This document shows positions 43,660-52,374 of a stretch of DNA of 64,000 bases, piece after piece. The notes under the pieces are model-generated. The model was not told where the DNA came from. It did no database searches and worked only from the letters and a program-made list of their open reading frames with translations. Within the stretch, counting starts at the first letter, position 1, and each line of letters opens with the position of its first letter. The stretch spans positions 124,001 through 188,000 of the forward strand of contig NZ_RJVQ01000006.1 of assembly GCF_003856525.1 (NCBI RefSeq). The letters run 5' to 3'. The DNA comes from Vibrio viridaestus. GTDB lineage: Bacteria > Pseudomonadota > Gammaproteobacteria > Enterobacterales > Vibrionaceae. A program made the translations under genes and the position numbers.

Positions 43660-44172
43660 ATGAGGCAAATAAAACAGTACGGATTCACGCTTATTGAACT
43701 CAGCCTTGTTATGGCGATTATCACTGGGCTGCTTACAATTGCTGTGCCCGATATGTTCAAACTGCGTTTATCCTCTGAGCGGAGAGAGTGTACTGCAGCT
43801 ATCTATGGGCTTATACAGCATGCAAAAAGTCTGGCGGTCGCTACTAACCGTCCTTTATGGCTCCATATTCGTAACGAGTCGTTAGGTCAACAATGGCGTT
43901 TGTCTCTCACCAATACGGACAATATCCCATCGACTAGTAATACGGTTAGCGTTATTGATGCGATATCTTTTCCAAATATTGTGCTCGATGGCGCTTACTT
44001 GAACGATAAGCTGATGTTTTTTCCTGAGAGAGGGAAACTGTCGAGTGGTCACATTAAAATAGCGCTGCGTTCTCAACCAGGCTCACACCTAAAACTCATT
44101 ACATCCTTTGGTGCGGCGCGCATACGTATTTGCAGTAACGGAATTCGATATGATGATTGGCCGAAGTGTTAA
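43660..44172 (+). CDS. Type IV minor pilin, FimT/GspH-like
   Basis: This 170-residue prepilin has a short leader MRQIKQYG followed by FTLIELSLVMAIITGLL, with the prepilin-peptidase site after Gly8 and Glu at +5. The C-terminal part contains a GspH/FimT-like region (ALRSQPGSHLKLITSFGAARIRICSNG). It is the first of four overlapping genes that encode minor pilins. Such sets prime pilus assembly and tip structure. The position just after dnaKJ matches, as far as I recall, the minor pilin cluster after dnaJ in V. cholerae. The pilus type served cannot be told from this DNA alone. Confidence 0.88.
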   Translation: MRQIKQYGFTLIELSLVMAIITGLLTIAVPDMFKLRLSSERRECTAAIYGLIQHAKSLAVATNRPLWLHIRNESLGQQWRLSLTNTDNIPSTSNTVSVIDAISFPNIVLDGAYLNDKLMFFPERGKLSSGHIKIALRSQPGSHLKLITSFGAARIRICSNGIRYDDWPKC

Positions 44173-44770
44173 CCGACAAGGTGGTTTCAGTTTGCTTGAG
44201 TTGATGGTTGCTGTATCGATCAGCTCTGTTTTGTTGGTCGGTGCGTCTCGTTGGATGATTATCGAATTGAAGCAACATCGTCATCTCATTGCGGACCTGT
44301 ACTTGCGCCAACAAGTCACGATCGTAATGGATATTTTAACTCAACAAATAATGAAAGCTGGATTTTCGATAAAAAAGGGCAGCAGAGCGGTGTTGAGCGG
44401 CAGTCAATCTACTGTAGCTGTGAATTCTACAGGCGATACCCTTGCATTTATGTATGCGATCACTTCGGCTGTGGGTCAGTTTAGAACGATTAGTTATCAA
44501 TTACGCAACAACCAACTTTATCTTTGCGAAAAACAAGTCTCGCATCCCATCACATTCAGCCTTGCCAGTCAGTCTTCAGCGAGCGCACCTTGTTATCTGG
44601 CGTTTGATACAAAGAGAATCAAAGTGCAGGACTTCATCGTCCAGTTAGCAAGCGTTAATACCTCAGTAGGGAGTAAACCTGTACTCATCAATATTGAATT
44701 GAAAGCGTCATTAGTGTCATCACCAAGCACGAAATTTGGTTTGAGCCAATCCGTTTTGATAAGGAATTGA
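44150..44770 (+). CDS. Type IV minor pilin, PilW-like
   Basis: This prepilin of about 206 residues begins at the ATG at 44150 or the next codon. Its leader MMIGRSVNRQGG is cleaved before FSLLELMVAVSIS, again with Glu at +5. It overlaps the previous gene by 23 bases. The globular part has LYLCEKQVSHPITFSLASQS and two cysteines (in LCEKQ and APCYLA) that could form the C-terminal disulfide loop common in pilins. PilW-type proteins are core minor pilins with PilV, PilX and FimT. The longer upstream frame from 44108 is discarded. Confidence 0.85.
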   Translation: MMIGRSVNRQGGFSLLELMVAVSISSVLLVGASRWMIIELKQHRHLIADLYLRQQVTIVMDILTQQIMKAGFSIKKGSRAVLSGSQSTVAVNSTGDTLAFMYAITSAVGQFRTISYQLRNNQLYLCEKQVSHPITFSLASQSSASAPCYLAFDTKRIKVQDFIVQLASVNTSVGSKPVLINIELKASLVSSPSTKFGLSQSVLIRN

Positions 44771-44772
44771 TC

Positions 44773-46056
44773 ATGAAGGATCAGTCTGGAGCAGTGAGTC
44801 TATTGGTTGTGGTTATTCTGTTAAGTACGATTTCAGTTTTATCCCTGTCGTCGGTTCGAACTCTGATTCAAGATATTCATATCAGTCACACGAGAATTGA
44901 GCGGGATACGCACCGTTGGCTACTACGAGGTATTAGTAATTGTGTCACGACGTTGATTGCTGAGAAACCTTTTGCCGAAGTATTCAACGTATGTAGGGGG
45001 AATAACACTGTAACAGTGGATGTATCAAAAGGATTAGTCCGAGATGTATTGATTGAAAGTGGAGAAGTTGAGTTTTCGGTTGAGCTACCGACCGCCAATA
45101 GATCCGGTGTTATCAAAAGCTCGATGGATCTGATATTTCCCAATGTGTTATCGATTAACCCAGATCCCGGTACAAAGACGGCTTCTGCTGAATGGCAATG
45201 TCGTTCGCTACGATATTCGGGTTCTCTGTATTTTCAACAGCTTTCAACGTATCCGTTATCAATGGCACCATTTTCGCCTGTGTGGGGATTTCTCCCTTCA
45301 ATGGAAAGTTGTGCGTCTGAACATTATACCGTGGGTGCCACAAGTGTATCTTCCTTTAAATCTGATTATCTTGCTGATGCTGGCTATAAACCGTTCACTG
45401 ATTTATGGGATGTTAATGAGTCAGATTGGTTTTTATTGATGAAAAATGATGAAGTTGGCCATGCTCCTTCAACACTAGAGCTTTTAGGGAGCCATAGATT
45501 GATTGCCACTAAGGCCGAAGACTTGCCTGTTCCAGCCGCTAATGTGAATTGCGCAAATGGAATCGTAGAGCAAATTCAGCGTAGTCGGCGAATTATCTGG
45601 GTATATGGAGGATGTGGATTGGATGAGCAGGGCGTCAGTACGATCAATAATGCAGTTCAAACCTACTTTTCTCATGGTGGCGTCATCCTAGTTTTTCATA
45701 ATGGTCCGCTGTATATAAATGCGAGCACTGCTTTAAACGCCTTAGTGATGGTATTCCAGTCGCAGTTAGCCACGGATTTAACCTCGCAGTGGCAATCATT
45801 GGGATTAGAGAGTCAGGTTAACGATGATATTTCATTATTACCGTTTCCCTCTTTGCAGGCGAGTCAAACGCTCGCTTCTCTTGCCTTTGTGCAGAAGGGA
45901 ACGACCTATCCTAAAGGTGGATTGATTTTGGCGGGAAAAGGTTATCAGGCACTCATACAGTCATCTTATTTCGCTTATCAAAAAGATCTGATTGTTGAAG
46001 CGTTAGCTATGGTTCGTCCAGTAGAGGTCGTTGAGGGATCATGGTATGAAGAATGA
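44773..46056 (+). CDS. Large PilX-like pilus-assembly protein with extra C-terminal domain
   Basis: This protein of about 427 residues starts at the ATG at 44773, with AAGGA seven bases upstream. An in-frame TTG at 44767 is only an artefact. Its N-terminus, KDQSGAVSLLVVVILL, resembles PilX, which keeps the pilin helix but lacks the usual G|F...E cleavage site. It is far longer than normal PilX (about 160-200 residues). The C-terminal half has alternating strands such as RRIIWVYGGCGL (residues 272-283) and HGGVILVFHNGPLYI (301-315), which look like a Rossmann-type fold. It may be a pilus-tip adhesin or scaffold. Confidence 0.78.
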   Translation: MKDQSGAVSLLVVVILLSTISVLSLSSVRTLIQDIHISHTRIERDTHRWLLRGISNCVTTLIAEKPFAEVFNVCRGNNTVTVDVSKGLVRDVLIESGEVEFSVELPTANRSGVIKSSMDLIFPNVLSINPDPGTKTASAEWQCRSLRYSGSLYFQQLSTYPLSMAPFSPVWGFLPSMESCASEHYTVGATSVSSFKSDYLADAGYKPFTDLWDVNESDWFLLMKNDEVGHAPSTLELLGSHRLIATKAEDLPVPAANVNCANGIVEQIQRSRRIIWVYGGCGLDEQGVSTINNAVQTYFSHGGVILVFHNGPLYINASTALNALVMVFQSQLATDLTSQWQSLGLESQVNDDISLLPFPSLQASQTLASLAFVQKGTTYPKGGLILAGKGYQALIQSSYFAYQKDLIVEALAMVRPVEVVEGSWYEE

Positions 46057-46480
46057 GCGAGGTATCACGTTAATTGAAGTTTTGTTCTGTGTGGCATTAA
46101 TGACAATAACCCTATTGGGTACAGTGAAGGTAAAGAACCGTATAGTTCAAAACGCCACACAGACTCAACATCGTTTGTATGCATATCACTTAGCAAATAA
46201 ACAGCTTCAGAGTTGGCAGTTATGCGGTGTGAATTGGTCTACGAGTGCGTCATTAGTCAATGTGTGTACTTCATTTGATGAGATAGTGGCGAATCAGAAG
46301 AATGAATCAGGTTACGCAATAAAAGCGGATGTTACACCGTTGATCCTATCAAACAGTGGTCAAGCGTTACTCAAGAGTGTACATATCGAAGTGTCTTGGT
46401 ATGAAGGAAAGGGAAATAAGCGGAAAGTTGAGGTGAGCAGCCTGTTTTCTCGACTGAACCCATTTTTCTCTCCGCTGTGA
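46046..46480 (+). CDS. Type IV minor pilin, PilV-like
   Basis: This protein of about 144 residues has a six-residue leader ending MKNERG, then ITLIEVLFCVALMTITLLG, so it is a standard class III prepilin with Glu at +5. GAGGGA lies about seven bases before the ATG at 46046, inside the end of the PilX-like gene. Two cysteines (LCGVN and VCTSF) lie in the globular part. It ends the four-gene minor pilin set, six bases before the convergent fghA gene. There is no room for a separate terminator between them. Confidence 0.85.
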   Translation: MKNERGITLIEVLFCVALMTITLLGTVKVKNRIVQNATQTQHRLYAYHLANKQLQSWQLCGVNWSTSASLVNVCTSFDEIVANQKNESGYAIKADVTPLILSNSGQALLKSVHIEVSWYEGKGNKRKVEVSSLFSRLNPFFSPL

Positions 46481-46486
46481 ATACCT

Positions 46487-47326
46487 TTATTTCAGATAAC
46501 GAGCATGGAACTCTAGGTGGTCAGAAATAAAACTCTGAATAAAGTAGTAGCTGTGGTCATAGCCGGGTTGCATTCTCAGTGTTAACTCACTACCTGACGC
46601 TTTAGCTGCTTGCTCTAGACAATGAGGTTTAAGCTGCTCATCAAGGAAATTATCCGCTTCGCCTTGGTCTACTAAAATTGGTAAGCGACACCCTATAGAC
46701 TTAAGTAGCTCTGCTGCATCGTATTGAAGCCATTGCTTACTCTCTGAACCCAGATAAGCCGTGAACGCTTTTTTGCCCCAAGGACAATCCATTGGATGAC
46801 TGATTGGGCTGAATGCAGAAATTGAGCTGTATTTATCTGCGTTTTTGATGCCGATTGTTAGAGCTCCGTGACCTCCCATACTGTGACCTGCAATTGAACG
46901 CTTGTTGGTCACGGGAAAATACTCTTCAATTAGCGCTGGCAGTTCATGAACTACGTAATCGTACATCTGGTAGTGTTGTTTCCACGGCTCTTGAGTTGCA
47001 TTGAGGTAGAATCCAGCGCCAAGTCCCAGGTCATAACTCCCTTCAGGATCATCAGCAACACCTTCCCCTCTGGGGCTCGTATCTGGAGCCACAATTACTA
47101 AGCCTAATTCTGACGCTTTACGAAAAGCAGCCGCCTTTTGCATGAAGTTTTCATCGCTACAGGTTAACCCTGATAACCAGTAAACAACGGGGGCTGGATG
47201 ATCGTTCGATACGGTCTCAGGAATAAAGACGGCAAAGCGCATTGAACAATTCAGAACTTTCGATGTATGAGTGTACTGTTTTTGCCAACCACCGAAGACT
47301 TTGTTTTGACTGATATTTTCGAGCAT
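46487..47326 (-). CDS. fghA: S-formylglutathione hydrolase
   Basis: This 279-residue serine hydrolase (FrmB/esterase D family) splits S-formylglutathione to formate and glutathione. It is the second step of glutathione-dependent formaldehyde detoxification. The nucleophile motif GHSMGGHGAL is near residues 146-155. SPISHPMDCPWGKKAF and the Asp/His region QGEADNFL ... GYDHSYYFI complete the triad. The gene follows adhC on the same strand with 52 bases between, which contain a 10-bp hairpin. Confidence 0.95.
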   Translation of the reverse strand: MLENISQNKVFGGWQKQYTHTSKVLNCSMRFAVFIPETVSNDHPAPVVYWLSGLTCSDENFMQKAAAFRKASELGLVIVAPDTSPRGEGVADDPEGSYDLGLGAGFYLNATQEPWKQHYQMYDYVVHELPALIEEYFPVTNKRSIAGHSMGGHGALTIGIKNADKYSSISAFSPISHPMDCPWGKKAFTAYLGSESKQWLQYDAAELLKSIGCRLPILVDQGEADNFLDEQLKPHCLEQAAKASGSELTLRMQPGYDHSYYFIQSFISDHLEFHARYLK

Positions 47327-47340
47327 AGATCTATCCTTTT

Positions 47341-47363
47341 AGTGCCTCTGGTACAGAGGCACT
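47341..47363 (-). other. Hairpin between adhC and fghA
   Basis: AGTGCCTCTG and CAGAGGCACT form a perfect 10-bp stem around GTA. On the minus strand it is followed by AAAAGGA, the ribosome site of fghA, so it could attenuate or stabilise the bicistronic mRNA. Confidence 0.55.
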
Positions 47364-47378
47364 TTGTCTGGCTAGTGA

Positions 47379-48521
<1,143 letters not shown>

Positions 48522-48636
48522 TCATTATAAAAATTGTTTATCTGGCTTTTGCCTGTTTAAACAGTATAGGTGTTTTCATTATTTTTATAATCGGGGCATA
48601 ATAAGAATTACTTTTACAATATTGTAATAATAAATC

Positions 48637-49503
48637 ATGGCGAACTGGGAAGGGATCAGCGAATTTGTCTCCGTTGCGGATACAGGAAGTTTTACCAAGG
48701 CGTCTGAGAGGCTTAATACCTCAGTGGCTAACGTGAGTCGCAGGGTTGCGGCTCTGGAAGAGCGATTGGCGGTAAAACTCTTGATTCGTACCACAAGAAA
48801 AGTGTCTTTAACGGAGGCGGGTAATATTTATTACGCGCAGTGTAAACAGCTTTTAGACGGATTAGAGCAAGCTGACTTAGCGGTAACGAAAATGCAAAGT
48901 GCACCGATGGGCCGGCTTAAAATAACGGCTCCGGTCACTTATGGCGAAAGAATGATTGCTCCTTGTCTGCACAATTTTCTACAGCTTTATCCGCAATTAG
49001 AGTTAGAGTTAATTTTGACCAATAAACGTCTAGATATGGTCGAGCAGGGGATTGATATTGCAATTCGCTTAGGACAGTTAAGCGACTCAAGCTTTGTTGG
49101 AAAAAAGCTCAGGCCTAGAACGCTGCATGTTTGTGGCAGTCCTGACTACTTTAACCGTTATGGTATTCCGCATGCGCTTTCAGAGTTATCTCATCACCAA
49201 TGTTTAGTTGGTACATACGACCATTGGCGCTTTAAAGATAATCAACATGCACGGAGTATGGGGATTCATGGAAGAGTTCGTTGTAACAGTGGAATGGTTC
49301 TGCTTGATGCGGCTCTTAAAGGAATGGGAATAGCGCAGTTACCGGATTACTACGTGAAAGACTATATCGACTCTGGACAATTAGTCGAGGTATTACATCA
49401 TTACCGAGATGACAGGGAAGGGGTATGGGCTGTTTATCCTAAAAATCGTCACATGTCGCCTAAAGTAAGAACGGTCGTTGATTATCTGGCAGAATGGTTA
49501 TAA
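48637..49503 (+). CDS. LysR-family transcription regulator (probable regulator of frmA-fghA)
   Basis: This 288-residue protein has the N-terminal winged helix FVSVADTGSFTKASERL ... VSRRVAALEERLAVKLLIR typical of LysR proteins and a C-terminal substrate-binding domain. It starts 124 bases from the divergent frmA gene. That geometry usually means the regulator controls its neighbour, here the response to formaldehyde or a related thiol adduct. The inducer is not known. Confidence 0.9.
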   Translation: MANWEGISEFVSVADTGSFTKASERLNTSVANVSRRVAALEERLAVKLLIRTTRKVSLTEAGNIYYAQCKQLLDGLEQADLAVTKMQSAPMGRLKITAPVTYGERMIAPCLHNFLQLYPQLELELILTNKRLDMVEQGIDIAIRLGQLSDSSFVGKKLRPRTLHVCGSPDYFNRYGIPHALSELSHHQCLVGTYDHWRFKDNQHARSMGIHGRVRCNSGMVLLDAALKGMGIAQLPDYYVKDYIDSGQLVEVLHHYRDDREGVWAVYPKNRHMSPKVRTVVDYLAEWL

Positions 49504-49534
49504 TACCGTTTCACTCTCATATACCGAAGCAAAG

Positions 49535-50056
49535 ATGAAAGAACAAAGTACACAATTTTCAGCTCAGGATGAGCACTTTATGCGTAGAGCAATGGAACTT
49601 GCTCATGAAGCTGAGAAAAATGGCGAAGTCCCCGTTGGTGCGGTACTTGTGCTCGATGATGTCATTATTGCTGAGGGATGCAATCAGTCGATAGGTTGTC
49701 ATGACGCTACAGCGCATGCTGAAGTTGAAGTCATCCGTAAGGCCGGACAAAGGTTAGAAAACTATCGATTAGTGAATACCACGTTGTACGTTACTCTTGA
49801 ACCGTGTCCGATGTGTGCTGGTGCTCTGCTTCATAGCCGGGTAAAGCGTATTGTATATGGAGCGCCAGATCTGAAAGCTGGAGCCGCTGGTACGGTGCTT
49901 GATTTGTTCAACACGGATGCAGCTTATCACTACGCGCAAGTTGAGTCAGGGCTGTTAGAGGATGAGTGTCGTGAGCAACTACAAAGCTTCTTTAAACGCC
50001 GCCGCAAAGAAATTAAAGATAAGAAAAAGACAAATAGAGCAGAAGAATCAAAATAA
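49535..50056 (+). CDS. tadA: tRNA adenosine(34) deaminase TadA
   Basis: TadA converts adenosine 34 to inosine in tRNA-Arg(ACG). The 173-residue protein has the zinc-binding and catalytic motifs HAEVEVI (His and Glu) and PCPMCAGAL (two Cys), plus the substrate segment GEVPVGAVLVLDD. The ATG at 49535 follows the end of the LysR gene by 31 bases; a longer frame from 49478 overlaps that gene and is rejected. The C-terminal tail is rich in Lys/Arg, probably for tRNA contact. Confidence 0.95.
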   Translation: MKEQSTQFSAQDEHFMRRAMELAHEAEKNGEVPVGAVLVLDDVIIAEGCNQSIGCHDATAHAEVEVIRKAGQRLENYRLVNTTLYVTLEPCPMCAGALLHSRVKRIVYGAPDLKAGAAGTVLDLFNTDAAYHYAQVESGLLEDECREQLQSFFKRRRKEIKDKKKTNRAEESK

Positions 50057-50193
50057 TTTGAGTGTCGTCCTCGGTATAAGCCCATGATTTTGGAGTAATA
50101 CCGACTCTACACATGCACAGATTGATGTTTGAAGAGTTCAACTGGTGTTGAGAAGACGACAGTATGACGGCCTGAAGAGGCCTTTAGTGTGGT

Positions 50194-50325
50194 TTATGCT
50201 GTAAGTTGAACAAAAGCACGATGACGAGCGAAGATTTTTTTCTTGCTGTTCATTAGTTTACGTTTACGGCGGAATGCCGCAGTGCCTTTCCAAAGATTTC
50301 TTGATTGCTTACGTCTTTTGAGCAT
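50194..50325 (-). CDS. 43-residue very basic protein of unknown function
   Basis: This short minus-strand gene encodes a 43-residue protein starting MLKRRKQSRNLWKGTAAFRR and ending RHRAFVQLTA. About a third of its residues are Lys or Arg. A strong ribosome site (AAGGGGG, eight bases upstream of the ATG) and a clean stop support translation. The composition resembles a small ribosomal or nucleic-acid-binding protein, but I recognise no family. It lies between tadA and mltF, transcribed in the same direction as mltF and after its terminator. Confidence 0.7.
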   Translation of the reverse strand: MLKRRKQSRNLWKGTAAFRRKRKLMNSKKKIFARHRAFVQLTA

Positions 50326-50412
50326 AAAACAACCCCCTTATATTTCGTTTATTATGTTTGTCTCTAATTTTCTTTGATTAGAGTGCCTACTTTGTTTTTA
50401 TATTCTTCGATA

Positions 50413-50450
50413 CAAAAAAGGTGATAAGCGTTCCTATGCTCATCACCTTT
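50413..50450 (-). terminator. mltF terminator
   Basis: GGTGATAAGC (50420-50429) pairs with GCTCATCACC (50438-50447) with one mismatch. Read on the minus strand, the stem is followed by TTTTTT. Confidence 0.8.
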
Positions 50451-50504
50451 CTACAAATAAGGGTTTATTGATTAAAAATCAAGCCTTTCAGCTATTATCC
50501 TGCC

Positions 50505-52076
50505 TTATTTTTTCTTATCTTGAGTGTCAGTTTTATTTGTTTGACTTTCCATTTGCAGATCATCTTCTATTTCTTTACCAATTTGTTCCGGATTATTGTT
50601 ATTTTCCGGAGTGAAAGATGTTGCTTTAATAACTTTTAAGTCATTGATATCACTATCATTATTCGACGTATCTTGTTGTTCGATATGTCCAATGATGCTT
50701 TGATAATACTGACGGATATTCTCTACGTAAGCTTTGGCTTCGTTACCTCTGGCGTATCCGTAGCGAGTCTGACGGAAATACTTTTGTTGTTGCAGTAGAG
50801 GTAGACGATCTTTTACATCACTCCAAGAATCCGGATCACCCCCTTGTGATTTGGTCAATCGCCTTGCATCCATCATATGGCCATATCCCATGTTATAGGA
50901 CGCGAGGGCAAACCAAATTTTTTCATGTTCTGGAATTGAGTCCGGTATTCTTGCGACCATACGACGTAAATATTCTACGCCACCGCGAATTGACTGTTCT
51001 GGGTTAAGTCGATTGGCGACACCGACGCTTTTAGCGGTAGGCAACGTCAACATCATCATTCCCCGTACCCCTGTTGGCGATATGGCTCGCGGATTCCAGT
51101 GAGATTCCTGATAGGACAGAGCGGCAACCAGTCGCCAGTCGAATTCATCAGAATACTTTTGAAATACGGGTGTCCAATCAGGCAACGTTGTTTCTAGCGC
51201 GCGAATAAAGGCTCTTGTATCGACATAATCAAACGTTCTGACATGGCCAATATACTTTTCTTCTAGTTGAGCGAGAATTCCGGATTGTTTTTCATTACCG
51301 AAGAACTCAATCATTAGTGCATAAAGACTTTCATCGTCAGAGCGACGGATATACCAGGAAATGGGCTGATCTTCTGTCAGCTCAAACGCGGTAGCAAGAT
51401 CGGGATAGACGCGCTGTGCCAGCGAGACCTCGACAGAATCCGCCAAGGTAAACATTAACTTTCCTTCTGAAACTTGTTTGAGCAGATCATTGATATCTGA
51501 GTCAGCTCGTAACTCATAAGTAAAGTTTGGATAACTCTTTTGGGCTTGAACGAGCGTGTTCTTGAGATGGCTATCGTCGACTATAGCGAATATTGTTTCA
51601 TCCGGGCTTTCTTCTGCGAGTCGAGCCTGGCGAGAAACAATCTGTTTGATGCTACGTGGTTTCCACTGTCCTTGCCGGTAGACAACCTGTTGGCTGACAT
51701 AGTAATAGGCAGGTCCTGCACGAAAGCGTTTTATACGTGAAAGCGTTTGGGTCTGGCCCGCGGCAATAATATCAATTTCGCCCCTTTTTAACGCTGGAAA
51801 GAGGGCGGAGACACGAAATACGGGTTTGATTTCTAGTTTGACACCTAGTTCATTCGCAAAATCTCTTGCGAGTTCGTAATCAATACCGGATGGGCCATCA
51901 GGGCCGATAAAGTAGGAAAGTTGGTTGTTAACGACGCCAACTCTTAATACACCGCGCTCACGAATTTTATCTAAGTCACTTTGAGGCTTTGAATCAATCT
52001 GGCAACCTGATAGGGCAACGATGAGAAAAACAAAGACGAGACTCTTTAGAAAATGGCGATAATTAATTAATGTCAT
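50505..52076 (-). CDS. mltF: Membrane-bound lytic murein transglycosylase F
   Basis: MltF cleaves the glycan strands of peptidoglycan. The 523-residue protein has a lipoprotein signal peptide ending LSGC and then a solute-binding-like domain (residues about 40-270, starting RERGVLRVGVVNN). The catalytic SLT domain has the glutamate in SYQESHWNPRAISPTGVRG and LTLPTA. The last 60 residues are Asn/Asp-rich and probably disordered. It lies next to purL, as in E. coli and Vibrio, and is transcribed away from it. Confidence 0.95.
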   Translation of the reverse strand: MTLINYRHFLKSLVFVFLIVALSGCQIDSKPQSDLDKIRERGVLRVGVVNNQLSYFIGPDGPSGIDYELARDFANELGVKLEIKPVFRVSALFPALKRGEIDIIAAGQTQTLSRIKRFRAGPAYYYVSQQVVYRQGQWKPRSIKQIVSRQARLAEESPDETIFAIVDDSHLKNTLVQAQKSYPNFTYELRADSDINDLLKQVSEGKLMFTLADSVEVSLAQRVYPDLATAFELTEDQPISWYIRRSDDESLYALMIEFFGNEKQSGILAQLEEKYIGHVRTFDYVDTRAFIRALETTLPDWTPVFQKYSDEFDWRLVAALSYQESHWNPRAISPTGVRGMMMLTLPTAKSVGVANRLNPEQSIRGGVEYLRRMVARIPDSIPEHEKIWFALASYNMGYGHMMDARRLTKSQGGDPDSWSDVKDRLPLLQQQKYFRQTRYGYARGNEAKAYVENIRQYYQSIIGHIEQQDTSNNDSDINDLKVIKATSFTPENNNNPEQIGKEIEDDLQMESQTNKTDTQDKKK

Positions 52077-52214
52077 TTATGAGTAATCTCTGGCTTACAT
52101 ACTCATCTTTTATAACAAAGGAGAAATGAAGCGCAACTATTTGGTTTAAGATTTTCGAGTAGGATACAACTAAGCTTCTGTTATGGGCAAATTTCAAAAT
52201 AAATAAAAAAAATG

Positions 52215-52230
52215 ACGCAAACGGTTGCGT
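52215..52230 (+). promoter_or_regulatory. PurR operator upstream of purL
   Basis: ACGCAAACGGTTGCGT differs from the PurR consensus ACGCAAACGTTTGCGT by one base. It lies directly before the purL -35 region, so purL should be repressed by PurR with purines. Confidence 0.88.
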
Positions 52231-52236
52231 TGGGTG

Positions 52237-52265
52237 TTACATCACAAAAGTAATTCCTTTATAAT
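52237..52265 (+). promoter_or_regulatory. Sigma-70-type promoter of purL
   Basis: A -35 TTACAT (52237-52242), a 17-bp spacer and a -10 TATAAT (52260-52265) lie just after the PurR site and about 110 bases before the start codon. Confidence 0.65.
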
Positions 52266-52374
52266 GCGCCCGCAGAGGAAAGGTAAGATTGGTATAAATA
52301 TCAAGGAATACATTTTAAATTATTGAATTTATTCCAATATTACCTTAATTAACAGCAAATAGAGACCTAAGCAC

